A stretch of DNA of 64,000 bases from Microbacterium salitolerans (GCF_019720895.1 NZ_JAHKSH010000004.1:461716-525715); one strand, 5' to 3'; shown: positions 1 through 10,661, counted from the stretch's first letter. Translations and numbers: made by a program. The notes: generated by a model not told the origin, from the sequence alone.

Positions 1-67
1 GCCACAGGCGCGAGCCGATGCCACCCGCGGGGATCACAGCGAAGAAGTCGTCAATCGGCTCAGCCAT
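1..67 (-). CDS. manC: Mannose-1-phosphate guanylyltransferase, N-terminal fragment
   Basis: The minus strand opens with ATG at 67 and reads MAEPIDDFFAVIPAGGIGSR before leaving the window. The AVIPAGGIGSRLW segment is the nucleotide-binding signature at the N-terminus of GDP-mannose pyrophosphorylases, which make GDP-mannose from mannose-1-phosphate and GTP. Only 22 codons are present. It is divergent from sdhC, an arrangement I know from related actinobacteria. The family call rests on a short stretch, so another NTP-transferase cannot be excluded. Confidence 0.6.
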   Translation of the reverse strand, partial: MAEPIDDFFAVIPAGGIGSRLW

Positions 68-288
68 GCGCTCCACGCTATCCGACGGCCGGTTCGCCGC
101 CTCGCGCGGCCAGACGGCGCGCCGTCTCCGACGGGCGTCCGGACCTGCGTTTTCTCTCGACGTCAAGAGAGTTAGGTTGCCCTTCATCGATCGACCGGTG
201 AGCTGGGAGTATCCTGGCTGATGGTCCGATCCGCGTGCCTGCATACGCGCTCTCGTCGGATCACGACTACCGATCAGAGAGGACGATC

Positions 289-723
289 GTGTCCGCAACT
301 GCGCGACTGACACCCGATGTGTCCCAGACCACGTCGAAGGTTCCGCGCGGCACTCTGTACCGCGGCCGTGAGGGCATGTGGTCCTGGGTGCTGCACCGCA
401 TCACCGGCGTGGCCATCTTCTTCTTCCTTCTCGTCCACGTGCTCGACACGGCGCTCATCCGAGTGTCGCCCGAGGCGTACGACGCGGTCATCGGCACGTA
501 CAAGAACCCGATCATGGGCTTCGGCGAGGTCGTGCTCGTGGCAGGCATCGTCTACCACGCGTTCAACGGCCTCCGCGTGATCCTCATCGACTTCTGGTCG
601 AAGGGCGCGAAGTACCACCGCCAGCTCTTCTGGGGTGTGATCGGCGTCTGGGCCGTCACGATGATCGGCTTCAGCGCGCGCCACATCCCGAACGTCCTCT
701 CGCACATCGGAGGTGGCCACTGA
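289..723 (+). CDS. sdhC: Succinate dehydrogenase cytochrome b556 subunit
   Basis: Membrane anchor subunit of complex II, 144 aa, carrying electrons from the SdhAB head to menaquinone. About three membrane segments are visible, beginning with the conserved [18 protein letters not shown] stretch, whose second histidine is the usual haem ligand position, followed by VYHAFNGLR typical of SdhC. I chose GTG at 289 because AGAGAGGA lies 6 bases upstream; a longer in-frame start at 235 has no such site and adds a poorly conserved tail. The stop overlaps the sdhD start (TGATG), so the two anchors are probably translationally coupled. First gene of sdhCDAB. Confidence 0.95.
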   Translation: MSATARLTPDVSQTTSKVPRGTLYRGREGMWSWVLHRITGVAIFFFLLVHVLDTALIRVSPEAYDAVIGTYKNPIMGFGEVVLVAGIVYHAFNGLRVILIDFWSKGAKYHRQLFWGVIGVWAVTMIGFSARHIPNVLSHIGGGH

Positions 724-1166
724 TGAGCACCCAGACCATCGCCGCTCCGCGCACTCCTGCGCGACGCAAGGGCTCGAACCTCGAGAAGTGGGGCTGGCTG
801 TACATGCGCGCGTCGGGCGTCCTGCTCATCGTGCTCATCTTCGGCCACCTGTTCGTCAACCTCATGGTCGGCGACGGCATCAGTGCCCTCGACTTCGCCT
901 TCGTCGCCGGGAAGCTCGCCAACCCGTTCTGGCAGTGGTGGGACGTCCTCATGCTGTGGCTCGCCTTCATCCACGGCGCGAACGGCATGCGCACGATCGT
1001 CAACGACTACGTGCTGAACACGACGGCTCGCGCCGTCCTCGTGTGGGTCATCGGCATCGTCGCCGCCCTCATGATCCTGCTCGGCACGCTCGTCGTGTTC
1101 ACCTTCGACCCCTGCCTGGGCGTCACCGAGAGCAGCACGCTCTGGAGCGCCTGCCAGGGCGCCTGA
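723..1166 (+). CDS. sdhD: Succinate dehydrogenase hydrophobic membrane anchor subunit
   Basis: Second membrane anchor of complex II, 147 aa, with three hydrophobic segments (near residues 28-50, 70-90 and 105-128) after a basic N-terminus. [20 protein letters not shown] and the FIHGANGMR motif match the SdhD family; the histidine in FGHLF is a probable haem ligand. The start overlaps the sdhC stop by one base. With SdhC it anchors the catalytic dimer encoded just downstream. Confidence 0.94.
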   Translation: MSTQTIAAPRTPARRKGSNLEKWGWLYMRASGVLLIVLIFGHLFVNLMVGDGISALDFAFVAGKLANPFWQWWDVLMLWLAFIHGANGMRTIVNDYVLNTTARAVLVWVIGIVAALMILLGTLVVFTFDPCLGVTESSTLWSACQGA

Positions 1167-1192
1167 GGCTGACGGAAGAGATTGACAGAGGA

Positions 1193-3019
1193 ATGACTTC
1201 TCCCACGTACCCCGACGCAGAGTTCCGAGACGGCGTCTACTACCACCAGTTCGATGTCGTCATCGTCGGCGCCGGCGGCGCGGGCATGCGCGCCGCGATC
1301 GAAGCCGGCCCCGGAGCGAAGACCGCGGTCGTCACGAAGATCTACCCCACGCGATCCCACACGGGCGCGGCGCAGGGCGGCATGGCCGCGGCGCTCGCCA
1401 ACGTGGAGGAGGACTCGTGGGAGTGGCACACCTTCGACACGATCAAGGGCGGCGACTACCTCGTCGACCAGGACGCCGCCGAGATCCTCGCGAAGGAGGC
1501 CATCGACGCGGTCATCGACCTCGAGAACATGGGCCTGCCCTTCAACCGCACGCCCGACGGCAAGATCGATCAGCGTCGCTTCGGCGGCCACACCCGCGAT
1601 CACGGCAAGTCCCCCGTGCGCCGCGCGTGCTACGCCGCGGACCGCACGGGTCACATGATCCTGCAGACGCTGTACCAGAACTGCGTCAAGCTCGGCATCA
1701 ACTTCTTCAACGAGTTCTACGCTCTCGACCTCATCACGGTGAAGGATGAGGGCGGGACGAAGGTCGCCGGCATCGTCGCGCTCGAGCTGGCGACGGGCGA
1801 TCTGCACGTCTTCCAGGCGAAGTCCGTCGTGTTCGCCTCGGGCGGCTTCGGCAAGATGTTCAAGACGACGTCGAACGCGCACACCCTCACGGGCGACGGC
1901 GTCGGCATCGTCTGGCGCAAGGGACTCCCCCTCGAGGACATCGAGTTCTTCCAGTTCCATCCGACGGGCCTCGCGGGTCTCGGCATCCTCCTCACCGAGG
2001 GGGCACGAGGCGAGGGCGCGATCCTCCGCAACGCATCGGGCGAGCGCTTCATGGAGCGCTACGCTCCGACCATCAAGGACCTCGCGCCCCGAGACATCGT
2101 CGCGCGCTCGATGGTCAAGGAGGTCCTCGAGGGCCGCGGCGCCGGCCCCAACAAGGACTACGTCTACCTCGACTGCACCCACCTGGGTGCCGAGGTGCTC
2201 GAGACGAAGCTGCCCGACATCACGGAGTTCGCACGCACCTACCTCGGCGTCGACCCCGTCGTCGAGCCCGTCCCCGTCATGCCGACGGCGCACTACGCGA
2301 TGGGCGGCATCCCGACGAACACCGACGGCGAGGTCCTCTCCGATAACGAGACCGTCGTCCCCGGCCTCTACGCAGCTGGCGAGTGCGCGTGCGTCTCCGT
2401 CCACGGATCCAACCGCCTCGGCACGAACTCGCTGCTCGACATCAACGTGTTCGGCAAGCGGTGCGGCACCAACGCCGTCGCCTACGCCAACGCCAACGAG
2501 TTCGTCCCCCTCCCCGAGGACCCTGCGAAGGACGTCCGCGAGATGGTCGAGCGGATCCGCTCGAACAAGGGCACCGAGCGCATCGCCGACCTGCGCAAGA
2601 CGCTGCAGGACGAGATGGACAAGAACGCTCAGGTCTTCCGCACGGAGGAGACCCTGACGAACGTGCTCGGCACCATCCACGAGCTCCGCGAGCGCTACAT
2701 GAACATCTACGTCGACGACAAGGGCAAGCGGTTCAACACCGACCTGCTCGAGGCGATCGAGCTCGGCTTCCTGCTCGACCTCGCCGAGATCGTCGCCTAC
2801 GCCGCGCGCAACCGCAAGGAGAGCCGCGGCGGCCACATGCGCGAGGACTTCCCCGACCGCGACGACGAGAAGTACATGCAGCACACGATGGCGTACCTCA
2901 CGGGCGACCGGCACTCGCCGAACCCCGAGGATCACATCACGCTCGACTGGAAGCCGGTGACGTTCACGAAGGACGACTCAGGCGAGCTCCGCTACGCACC
3001 GATGGAGAGGAAGTACTGA
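1193..3019 (+). CDS. sdhA: Succinate dehydrogenase flavoprotein subunit
   Basis: Catalytic FAD subunit of complex II (608 aa), oxidising succinate to fumarate in the TCA cycle. An N-terminal dinucleotide fold ([14 protein letters not shown]) binds [14 protein letters not shown] contains the histidine that carries the covalent flavin; [17 protein letters not shown] and [12 protein letters not shown] are the dicarboxylate and active-site motifs. Length is normal for the family. Start ATG 1193 follows an AGAGGA site. The stop overlaps the sdhB start (TGATG). Confidence 0.97.
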   Translation: MTSPTYPDAEFRDGVYYHQFDVVIVGAGGAGMRAAIEAGPGAKTAVVTKIYPTRSHTGAAQGGMAAALANVEEDSWEWHTFDTIKGGDYLVDQDAAEILAKEAIDAVIDLENMGLPFNRTPDGKIDQRRFGGHTRDHGKSPVRRACYAADRTGHMILQTLYQNCVKLGINFFNEFYALDLITVKDEGGTKVAGIVALELATGDLHVFQAKSVVFASGGFGKMFKTTSNAHTLTGDGVGIVWRKGLPLEDIEFFQFHPTGLAGLGILLTEGARGEGAILRNASGERFMERYAPTIKDLAPRDIVARSMVKEVLEGRGAGPNKDYVYLDCTHLGAEVLETKLPDITEFARTYLGVDPVVEPVPVMPTAHYAMGGIPTNTDGEVLSDNETVVPGLYAAGECACVSVHGSNRLGTNSLLDINVFGKRCGTNAVAYANANEFVPLPEDPAKDVREMVERIRSNKGTERIADLRKTLQDEMDKNAQVFRTEETLTNVLGTIHELRERYMNIYVDDKGKRFNTDLLEAIELGFLLDLAEIVAYAARNRKESRGGHMREDFPDRDDEKYMQHTMAYLTGDRHSPNPEDHITLDWKPVTFTKDDSGELRYAPMERKY

Positions 3020-3777
3020 TGGCCGACACCGCCGCTGCCGAGGCTCCTGCAGAAGAGGTCATCCAGTCCTACCTCGTCACCTTCATGGTGCGCCGATACA
3101 ACCCCGAGATCGACGCCGAGCCGCGCTGGGTCGACTACGACGTCGAGATGTACCCGACCGACCGCGTCCTCGACGCGCTCCACCGCATCAAGTGGGACGT
3201 CGACGGCACGCTCGCGTTCCGCCGCTCGTGCGCGCACGGCATCTGCGGATCCGACGCGATGCGCATCAACGGCCGCAACCGCCTCGCCTGCAAGACGCTG
3301 ATCAAGGACCTCGACATCTCGAAGCCCGTCTACGTCGAGGCGATCAAGGGGCTTCCCCTCGAGAAGGACCTCATCGTCGACATGGAGCCGTTCTTCGCGG
3401 CGTTCCGCGAGGTGCAGCCCTTCCTGCAGGCGAACAGCGCACCCGAGAAGGGCAAGGAGCGCTACCAGTCGATCGAGGATCGCGAGCGCTTCGACGACAC
3501 CACGAAGTGCATCCTGTGCGCCGCGTGCACCTCGTCGTGCCCCGTGTTCTGGACCGATGGCCAGTACTTCGGTCCTGCCGCGATCGTCAACGCGCACCGG
3601 TTCATCTTCGACTCCCGTGACGACGAGTCGCAGGTGCGACTCGACATCCTCAACGACGCCGAGGGCGTGTGGCGCTGCCGCACGACCTTCAACTGCACCG
3701 ACGCGTGCCCCCGCGGCATCGAGGTCACCAAGGCCATCGCCGAGGTGAAGCAGGCCGTCCTCAAGGGCGGTCGCTGA
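3019..3777 (+). CDS. sdhB: Succinate dehydrogenase iron-sulfur subunit
   Basis: Electron-transfer subunit of complex II, 252 aa. The N-terminal ferredoxin-like domain has the 2Fe-2S ligands in CAHGICGSDAM and NRLAC. The C-terminal domain has CILCAACTSSCP for the 4Fe-4S cluster and FNCTDACPRGI completing the 3Fe-4S ligands, so all three clusters are intact. It closes the sdhCDAB operon and is followed by a strong hairpin at 3790-3828. Confidence 0.97.
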   Translation: MADTAAAEAPAEEVIQSYLVTFMVRRYNPEIDAEPRWVDYDVEMYPTDRVLDALHRIKWDVDGTLAFRRSCAHGICGSDAMRINGRNRLACKTLIKDLDISKPVYVEAIKGLPLEKDLIVDMEPFFAAFREVQPFLQANSAPEKGKERYQSIEDRERFDDTTKCILCAACTSSCPVFWTDGQYFGPAAIVNAHRFIFDSRDDESQVRLDILNDAEGVWRCRTTFNCTDACPRGIEVTKAIAEVKQAVLKGGR

Positions 3778-3789
3778 CCTCACACACAT

Positions 3790-3828
3790 GACGCGGCGCC
3801 GGTTCCCCTCGGGGACCGGCGCCGCGTC
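3790..3828 (+). terminator. Hairpin after sdhB
   Basis: Perfect 14-bp arms (GACGCGGCGCCGGT and its complement) enclose an 11-base loop 12 bases after the sdhB stop. There is no clear T-run, but the position and stability fit termination of sdhCDAB. Confidence 0.7.
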
Positions 3829-3853
3829 GTCTGCACGCCCTACCCTGGAGAGC

Positions 3854-4735
3854 ATGACTCGCATCGCCTCCGTCAACGTCAACGGGATCCGCGCGGCCGC
3901 GCGCAAGGGAATGAACGACTGGGTCGACGCGTCCGGCGTCGACATCCTGACGATCCAGGAGGTGCGCGGCAATCGTGAGCATCTCGAGACCCTGCTGCCC
4001 GGCTGGCACGTCCTCGAACACGAGGCGCTGCAGAAGGGCCGTGCCGGCGTCGCGATCCTCTCGCGCGCAGAGCCCGTCTCCCACCGCACGGACGCGCTCG
4101 GCATCGATCCCGCCGACATGGCCGGACGCTGGCTGGAAGCCGACTTCCGCGTCGGCGGTGCCGAGATCACCGTCGTCTCCGCCTACGTCCACTCGGGCGA
4201 GGTGGACTCCCCCCGGCAGGAGCAGAAGTGGGCCTTCCTCGAGGCGATGGAGCGCCGTATGCAGGAGCTCGGCGGCGGCCTCGCTCTCGTCACGGGCGAT
4301 CTGAACGTCGGCCACCGAGAGTTCGACATCAAGAACTGGAAGGGCAACGTCGCGAAGTCCGGGTACCTCGCCCGCGAACGCGCGTACCTCGATCGCTTCG
4401 TCGGCGCCAGCGGGGAGCCGGTCTCCGGTCAGCCCGGCATCGGCCGCGGCAAGGTCGGCGAGCTGAGCGACACCCGCGCGTTCAGCGCCGATCGCGTCGG
4501 ACTCGGGTGGGTCGACGTGGGCCGCACGTTCGCGGGCGACGTCGAGGGCCCGTACACGTGGTGGTCCAACCGCGGACAGGCCTTCGACAACGACACCGGG
4601 TGGCGCATCGACTATCACCTCGCCTCGCCGTCGCTCGCCCCGACGGTCGAGTCGTACCGTGTCGACCGCTACCCCTCCTACGACGCGCGGTGGAGCGACC
4701 ACGCTCCCGTCGTCGTCGACTACGCGCTCTCATGA
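3854..4735 (+). CDS. xthA: Exodeoxyribonuclease III (AP endonuclease family)
   Basis: A 293-aa Mg-dependent endonuclease/exonuclease/phosphatase-fold protein that would cleave abasic sites and trim 3' ends in base-excision repair. Motifs in order: VNVNGIRAA near the N-terminus, LTIQEVRG with the metal-binding Glu, GDLNVGHREFDIKN with the catalytic Asp and Asn, and the C-terminal SDHAPVVVDY with the general-base His. A TACCCT hexamer lies 7 bases before ATG, so the message is probably leaderless. It stands alone between the sdh terminator and the pst PHO box. Confidence 0.93.
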   Translation: MTRIASVNVNGIRAAARKGMNDWVDASGVDILTIQEVRGNREHLETLLPGWHVLEHEALQKGRAGVAILSRAEPVSHRTDALGIDPADMAGRWLEADFRVGGAEITVVSAYVHSGEVDSPRQEQKWAFLEAMERRMQELGGGLALVTGDLNVGHREFDIKNWKGNVAKSGYLARERAYLDRFVGASGEPVSGQPGIGRGKVGELSDTRAFSADRVGLGWVDVGRTFAGDVEGPYTWWSNRGQAFDNDTGWRIDYHLASPSLAPTVESYRVDRYPSYDARWSDHAPVVVDYALS

Positions 4736-4748
4736 AGCTCCAAGTCTC

Positions 4749-4770
4749 GTTAACCCAGCGTTCACCTTCC
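4749..4770 (+). promoter_or_regulatory. PHO box upstream of pstS
   Basis: Two tandem 11-bp units, GTTAACCCAGC and GTTCACCTTCC, match the direct-repeat PHO box bound by PhoP in actinobacteria. They lie about 26 bases before a TTACCT -10-like hexamer (4797-4802) ahead of pstS, so phosphate-starvation induction of the operon is expected. Confidence 0.75.
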
Positions 4771-4866
4771 ATCTGCGATCCGGACAGACGGCACGCTTAC
4801 CTTCACTGAGTGTTGGGCGTCCCTCCCAGCGCCATCTCTGTCCTCCACAACGGATCGGATACTGAA

Positions 4867-5967
4867 GTGAAGCTCACTCGACTTTCCGGCGTCGCCGCCC
4901 TGGGCGCCGTCGCTGCCATCACCCTCGCCGGCTGCGCCGCGAACGAAGGCGGATCGCCCGCCGACGGCGCCGAAGGCGGCGACTCGGGCATCTCCGGCAC
5001 CGTCGGCGCGACCGGCGCGTCGTCGCAGACCGCCGCCCAGGAGGCGTGGGTCGCCGAGTTCCAGACGGCGAACCCCGGCGCGACGATCAACTACGAGCCC
5101 ACCGGCTCGGGCACTGGCCGCGACAACTTCATCGCCGGCGCCTCGAACTTCATCGGCTCGGACCGTGCGTTCGAGATGGAGGAGCTCGGCGAGTTCGCCA
5201 GCTGCGCCTCCGAGAGCATCGTCGAGGTTCCGGCCTACATCTCGCCGGTCGCCCTCGCCTTCAACCTTGAGGGCGTCGACACGCTCAACCTCGACGCCGA
5301 GACCATCGCCGGCATCTTCGCCGGCGAGATCACGACGTGGAACGACGAGGCCATCGCGTCGCTGAACGAGGGCGTCGAGCTGCCCGACACGGCGATCACG
5401 CCGGTCAACCGCTCGGACGACTCGGGCACCACCGAGACGTTCGTCGCATACATGGCCGCCACCGCTCCCGATGTCTGGGACTACGAGGTCTCGGGTGTGT
5501 GGCCGATCGACGGCACGGAGCGGGGCCAGGGCACGCAGGGCGTGCGCCAGATCATCGAGGACGGCCAGGGAACGATCGGCTACCTCGACGCATCGCAGGT
5601 TCCCGAGGAGGCCGGACAGGTCGCCGTGGGCGTCGATGGCGAGTACGTCGCATACTCGGCCGAGGCCGCATCCGCTCTGATCGAGAACTCGCCGCTCGAG
5701 GAGGGCCGTGAGGCCCAGGACCTCGTCTTCGCCGTCGACCCCGCGTCGGCGTCGGGCGGTGCGTACCCGATCGCGCTCGTGTCCTACCTCATCGGCTGCG
5801 TCGACTACGAGGACCCCGAGGTCGCCGCGCTGGTCAAGGAGTACTTCTCCTACATCATCTCGCCCGAGGGCCAGGCGACGGGAGAGGCCGCCGCGGGCAG
5901 CGCCCCGATCTCCGACAGCCTGCGCGAGCAGGCGCAGGCCGCGATCGACGCGATCGTCACGGAGTGA
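4867..5967 (+). CDS. pstS: Phosphate-binding lipoprotein of the Pst ABC importer
   Basis: Extracellular phosphate receptor (366 aa) that delivers phosphate to PstCA. A signal peptide ends in the lipobox LAGC, so the protein is lipid-anchored. The mature part has the phosphate-binding elements GATGASSQTAAQ, ASNFIGSDRAF and the SGTTETF loop typical of PstS. I chose GTG 4867, which begins VKLTRLSGVAALGAV just before the lipobox; the longer in-frame start at 4810 would put 19 extra residues before the signal. First gene of pstSCAB behind the PHO box. Confidence 0.93.
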   Translation: MKLTRLSGVAALGAVAAITLAGCAANEGGSPADGAEGGDSGISGTVGATGASSQTAAQEAWVAEFQTANPGATINYEPTGSGTGRDNFIAGASNFIGSDRAFEMEELGEFASCASESIVEVPAYISPVALAFNLEGVDTLNLDAETIAGIFAGEITTWNDEAIASLNEGVELPDTAITPVNRSDDSGTTETFVAYMAATAPDVWDYEVSGVWPIDGTERGQGTQGVRQIIEDGQGTIGYLDASQVPEEAGQVAVGVDGEYVAYSAEAASALIENSPLEEGREAQDLVFAVDPASASGGAYPIALVSYLIGCVDYEDPEVAALVKEYFSYIISPEGQATGEAAAGSAPISDSLREQAQAAIDAIVTE

Positions 5968-6102
5968 CTCACATCTGCTCGTGATTCAGCCTTAGGCTGA
6001 TCTCAGCATCGGTGCCCCTGCGCGTACCGGAACGAGGACGACCTCGCCGGCACCGTGGGGGCACCCGCATGATTCCCTGAACCACCCGAGACTTGGGAGC
6101 CC

Positions 6103-7095
6103 ATGAGTACGTCCGAGAAGGCGCCGGCGTCCACGACGCCGCCCTCACCGCCCGCTGACAAGATCAAGGCCAAGAAGCGCCCCGGCGACATCGCCTTCTC
6201 CGGCACCGCACTCGGCGCCGGCATCATCATCCTGCTCGTCCTCGCGGCGACGGCGGTGTTCCTCATCGGACAGTCGATCCCCGCGATCACGGAGGATCCT
6301 GAAGAGAACCCGATCCTCCATGGCCAGTCCTTCTGGAGCTACGTCGGCCCGTTCATCTTCGGAACGCTGTGGTCGTCGCTCCTCGCGCTCGTCATCGCGA
6401 CGCCCATCGCGATCGGGATCGCCCTCTTCATCTCGCACTACGCGCCGCGGCGCCTCGCCGCGGTCCTCGGCTATGTCATCGACCTCCTCGCCGCGGTCCC
6501 CTCGGTCGTCTTCGGCCTCTGGGGCGCGCTCTTCTTCTCGAGCTTCCTCCAGCCGTTCTACGTCTGGCTGAACTCCGTCGCCGGCGACATCCCGGTGCTG
6601 AACCTCTTCTTCGCCGGGCCGGTGTCGCCGGTCGGCCGCACGATCCTCACGGCCGCTCTCGTCCTCGCCGTGATGATCCTGCCGATCATGACCGCCATCT
6701 GCCGCGAGGTCTTCCTGCAGACGCCGAAGCTGCACGAGGAGGCGGCGCTCGCGCTCGGCGCGACGCGCTGGGAGATGATCAGGATGTCCGTGCTCCCCTT
6801 CGCCCGCGGCGGCATGGTCTCGGGCGCCATGCTCGGCCTCGGGCGCGCGCTCGGAGAGACGATGGCCGTGACGATGGTCCTCTCGGGATCGCCGATCATC
6901 CTCCTGCAGCTCCTGCAGTCGGGCAACCCGCTCACGATCCCCGCGAACATCGCGCTCAGCTTCCCCGAGGCCTATGGCACCGGAGTCAACGCGCTCATCG
7001 CGACGGGTCTGATCCTCTTCATCGTGACGTTCATCGTCAACGCCGCCGCGCGGTGGATCGTGAACCGCCGATCCGAGTTCTCGGGAGCGAACTGA
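6103..7095 (+). CDS. pstC: Phosphate ABC transporter permease PstC
   Basis: Inner-membrane permease of 330 aa with about six transmembrane segments. The cytoplasmic EAALALGATRWEMIRMSVLP loop is the EAA coupling motif that contacts PstB. A 135-base leader separates it from pstS. The stop is one base from pstA. The N-terminal 35 residues are hydrophilic, as is common in actinobacterial PstC. Confidence 0.94.
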   Translation: MSTSEKAPASTTPPSPPADKIKAKKRPGDIAFSGTALGAGIIILLVLAATAVFLIGQSIPAITEDPEENPILHGQSFWSYVGPFIFGTLWSSLLALVIATPIAIGIALFISHYAPRRLAAVLGYVIDLLAAVPSVVFGLWGALFFSSFLQPFYVWLNSVAGDIPVLNLFFAGPVSPVGRTILTAALVLAVMILPIMTAICREVFLQTPKLHEEAALALGATRWEMIRMSVLPFARGGMVSGAMLGLGRALGETMAVTMVLSGSPIILLQLLQSGNPLTIPANIALSFPEAYGTGVNALIATGLILFIVTFIVNAAARWIVNRRSEFSGAN

Positions 7096-7096
7096 C

Positions 7097-8194
7097 ATGA
7101 CCACGACAACCGCACCCGAGAAGAACGTCGCCCTCACGGCCGGGCACCTCCCGAAATGGGTCCCCTGGGCCCTGTTCGCCGGATCGATGACCATCGCGGC
7201 CATCGTCTTCATCGTCGCGAATGCCAGCGGCGACATCGCCGAGTTCAACATCGCCGGAACCCTCTTCTTCGGCATGGTGCTGTACATCGCGCTCGTCCTC
7301 GTCGTCTCCGGAATCGCCGAGAGCCGCCGCCACGCGATCGACCGGCTGATGACGGCCCTCGTCGCGTTCGCGTTCGGGCTGGCCTGCCTGCCCCTCGCCT
7401 CCGTGCTCTGGACCGTCGTCTCGAGCGGCATCGCGCGCTTCGACGCCGAGTTCTTCAGCTACTCGATGCGCAACGTGCTCGATGCCGGCGGCGGCGCCGT
7501 GCACGCCATCTGGGGAACCATCATCATCACGGCCCTCGCGACCGTGATCTCGGTTCCGATCGGTCTGATGACGGCGATCTACCTCGTCGAGTACGGCGCG
7601 GGAAACCGCCTGTCGAAGGCGATCACGTTCTTCGTCGACGTCATGACGGGCATCCCCTCGATCGTCGCGGGTCTGTTCATCTACTCGGTCTTCGCGCTGA
7701 TCTTCGGGCCGGGCATCCGCATGGGCATCATGGGCGCCCTGGCGCTCAGTGTGCTCATGATCCCCGTCGTCGTGCGCGGATCCGAGGAGATGCTCCGCAT
7801 CGTCCCGAACGAACTGCGCGAGGCGTCGTTCGCGCTCGGCGTGCCGAAGTGGCTGACGATCATGAAGGTCGTCCTCCCCACGTCGATCGCGGGAATCACG
7901 ACGTCGATCATGCTCGCGATCGCGCGCGTCATCGGCGAGACCGCTCCCCTGCTCCTCACCGCCGGATTCACGCACAACCTCATGCTCGACGCGTTCGAGT
8001 CGAACAACGGCCAGATGATGACCCTGCCGGTCTTCGCGTACACGCAGTACATGTACCCGAATGCGTCGAACCCCGATGCGTCCCTCGACCGCGCCTGGGC
8101 CGCCGCCCTCACCCTCATCGTCATCGTGATGGTGCTCAACCTGCTCGCGCGCCTCATCGCGAAGGTGTTCGCGCCGAAGATGACCGGCCGCTGA
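7097..8194 (+). CDS. pstA: Phosphate ABC transporter permease PstA
   Basis: Second permease, 365 aa, pairing with PstC. The EAA loop reads [20 protein letters not shown], and [14 protein letters not shown] is the PstA signature. It is longer than E. coli PstA because of an N-terminal extension with additional membrane segments, which is normal in actinobacteria. It begins one base after pstC ends. Confidence 0.94.
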   Translation: MTTTTAPEKNVALTAGHLPKWVPWALFAGSMTIAAIVFIVANASGDIAEFNIAGTLFFGMVLYIALVLVVSGIAESRRHAIDRLMTALVAFAFGLACLPLASVLWTVVSSGIARFDAEFFSYSMRNVLDAGGGAVHAIWGTIIITALATVISVPIGLMTAIYLVEYGAGNRLSKAITFFVDVMTGIPSIVAGLFIYSVFALIFGPGIRMGIMGALALSVLMIPVVVRGSEEMLRIVPNELREASFALGVPKWLTIMKVVLPTSIAGITTSIMLAIARVIGETAPLLLTAGFTHNLMLDAFESNNGQMMTLPVFAYTQYMYPNASNPDASLDRAWAAALTLIVIVMVLNLLARLIAKVFAPKMTGR

Positions 8195-8243
8195 CGCGCC
8201 GTCGCATACTGTTCTCGAGCCGAAAAGAAGAAGGATCCCTCAG

Positions 8244-9023
<780 letters not shown>

Positions 9024-9046
9024 TCCGCTCGCTCTGAGCGAATTCT

Positions 9047-9076
9047 GAGGGCCTGGGGAATGCTCCCCGGGCCCTC
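9047..9076 (+). terminator. Hairpin after pstB
   Basis: Arms of 13 bases (GAGGGCCTGGGGA with TCCCCGGGCCCTC, one G-U pair) around a 4-base loop, 24 bases after the pstB stop. Likely terminator of pstSCAB. Confidence 0.7.
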
Positions 9077-9092
9077 GTCGTTACACTGGATC

Positions 9093-9179
9093 GTGCCGGG
9101 TCGCAGTCAAAACCCCGGGCTCCAACACTTGCCGCTTCGAGCGGCCTTCCGCCGAGAGGCGTTTTCTGCGGCCCGGCAC
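9093..9179 (+). ncRNA. Candidate structured small RNA
   Basis: A TACACT -10 hexamer at 9083-9088 is followed at once by an 87-base segment that folds end to end. GTGCCGGGTCGCAG (9093-9106) pairs with CTGCGGCCCGGCAC (9166-9179) with one G-U, then AAAAC (9109-9113) pairs with GTTTT (9161-9165), and an internal GCCGC-TTCGA-GCGGC hairpin sits at 9131-9145. It lies between convergent pstB and a minus-strand hydrolase gene. I do not recognise the family: the SRP RNA core motif is absent. Transcription is inferred, and it could instead be an unusual terminator structure. Confidence 0.4.
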
Positions 9180-9203
9180 CTTCGTGCCTGCGCGCGCCGG
9201 CCG

Positions 9204-9998
9204 TCACCCGCCGACGCCGTCGAAGAGCTCGGCGACGGCCCCCTCGACGCGCGCGTTCATCTCCTCGTCGGGGATCGTCGCCTCGCCGTCGCCCGGCTGG
9301 TCGCCGTAGTCCCCGAACGATGCGTGCGCGGCCCCGTCGATCTCGTCGAACACCGCGTCGGACGGCAGCTGGTCAGCCGCCTCGGCGATCTTGTCGGGCG
9401 TCGACAGCCCGTCCTCGCTGCCGCTCAGGCTGAGGACCGGAAGGCCGGATCCCGACAGGTCCGTCGCGCAGTACGACGCGAACAGGATCAGCGCATCGGC
9501 GTCGCCTGCCAGCTGACACGAGCGCACACCTCCGAGGGAGTGGCCGCCGACAGCCCAGGTGTCGACGTCGGGCGCGAGCGCCGTGAAGTCGTCGAGCGGA
9601 CGCAGGTCGAAGAACGCGAGGTTCAGCCAGGGGCGCACGATCACGACGGTCATCCCCTCGTCGCGCACGAGGTCGGCGAGCCGATTCGCGTAGGCCGCAG
9701 CGTCGACCTTGGCTCCGGGGTAGAACACGTACCCCGCCTCCGAGGCGCCGTCAGCGGGCGCCATCGTGATCGCGGCGTCGCCGTCGTCGTAGTCGATCGA
9801 GGCGTCCTCCGTGACCTCCGCGAGCGGCGCCTCCTCGGCGCCCATCACCCCGACCTGGCTCCAGATGACCAGGGCGACGGCTCCGCCGACGATCAGCGCG
9901 CCCACGATCGAACCCGCCCATATGAGCGCGCGCCGAAGACGACGCGGCCGTCGCGCGTCTGGCGTCCCGCCGTCGACGGGCAAGGAGGAGCCGGTCAC
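9204..9998 (-). CDS. Membrane-anchored alpha/beta hydrolase
   Basis: A 264-aa protein with a basic N-terminus, one transmembrane helix (near residues 25-48) and an extracellular hydrolase domain. GGHSLGG is the nucleophile elbow, and GAAHASFGDY near the C-terminus carries the likely catalytic His. GTG 9998 overlaps the upstream stop (GTGA), favouring it over an in-frame ATG 21 bases further out. The substrate cannot be told from sequence. It is probably co-transcribed with 9995-10624. Confidence 0.75.
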   Translation of the reverse strand: MTGSSLPVDGGTPDARRPRRLRRALIWAGSIVGALIVGGAVALVIWSQVGVMGAEEAPLAEVTEDASIDYDDGDAAITMAPADGASEAGYVFYPGAKVDAAAYANRLADLVRDEGMTVVIVRPWLNLAFFDLRPLDDFTALAPDVDTWAVGGHSLGGVRSCQLAGDADALILFASYCATDLSGSGLPVLSLSGSEDGLSTPDKIAEAADQLPSDAVFDEIDGAAHASFGDYGDQPGDGEATIPDEEMNARVEGAVAELFDGVGG

Positions 9999-10624
9999 GC
10001 CAGATCGCCGCGGCGCCACATGCGCGCGGCCGCAGACAGGTCGTCGGCGAAGCTCGTGAGCCGCAGGGCGCGCGTCGTGAGGGTCGTGGCGCGCTCGGGC
10101 TCCGTCTGCTCATGGTCATCGGCGAGGTGCGCGGCACCCGAGGCCTGCACACGGCAGAACGCCGCCGTACGGTCGAGCGCGACGGCGAAGTCGCCCGTGA
10201 ACGCGCCGCGGAGGATCGTGTCGACGAGCGCGACGAGCTCGCTCGGCGTGGCCGGGGTCGGCGCCCCCGCGACGACCGCGTCGCCCGTGTGCAACTCGTG
10301 GCTTCCCCGTTCATAGAGCAGCGCGGCGGAATGCGGATCCTGATGGATGCTCACCTGCACGAGGTAGAGGCGCCACAGCACTCCGGGCAGCGTCTTGGCC
10401 GGCGAGCGCGACCACAGCTGCGCGATGTCGTCGATGCCATGCTCGGACGTGAATCCGATGAGGCGATCGACGACATCCGGATCCGCTTCCTCACGCACTC
10501 GAGCCAGCAGCGTCGCCGCGGTCGAATGGGCGGCGCGCGACACCTCGGCCGGGTCCTCGGATTCGAAGAGCCGGTCGAACGTATCGGAGGGCCGGAACAC
10601 GGGCTTCGGGAAGTCGTTCGTCAT
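9995..10624 (-). CDS. Conserved hypothetical protein
   Basis: A 209-aa soluble, mostly helical protein starting MTNDFPKPVFRP. I recall similar actinobacterial proteins carrying the label 'RNA polymerase subunit beta'; nothing in this sequence supports that name, as it has no RNA polymerase motifs. Its stop overlaps the hydrolase start by four bases, so the two are probably an operon. Function unknown. Confidence 0.6.
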   Translation of the reverse strand: MTNDFPKPVFRPSDTFDRLFESEDPAEVSRAAHSTAATLLARVREEADPDVVDRLIGFTSEHGIDDIAQLWSRSPAKTLPGVLWRLYLVQVSIHQDPHSAALLYERGSHELHTGDAVVAGAPTPATPSELVALVDTILRGAFTGDFAVALDRTAAFCRVQASGAAHLADDHEQTEPERATTLTTRALRLTSFADDLSAAARMWRRGDLA

Positions 10625-10661
10625 CGCGCACCAGGGTACGCCCGGCACCTGCCGTCGGCTC

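Noticed and set aside
1007-2935. A 642-aa minus-strand protein opposite sdhA
   Set aside because: sdhA is unmistakable on plus; the opposite frame is Val/Asp/Ala-rich shadow coding common at this GC content.
9093-9179. SRP (4.5S) RNA
   Set aside because: The size is close, but the conserved GGAAGGAAGC-type core is absent.
9060-10316. A 418-aa plus-strand protein
   Set aside because: It is an Arg/Val-rich shadow of two minus-strand genes with proper motifs and overlapping start and stop.
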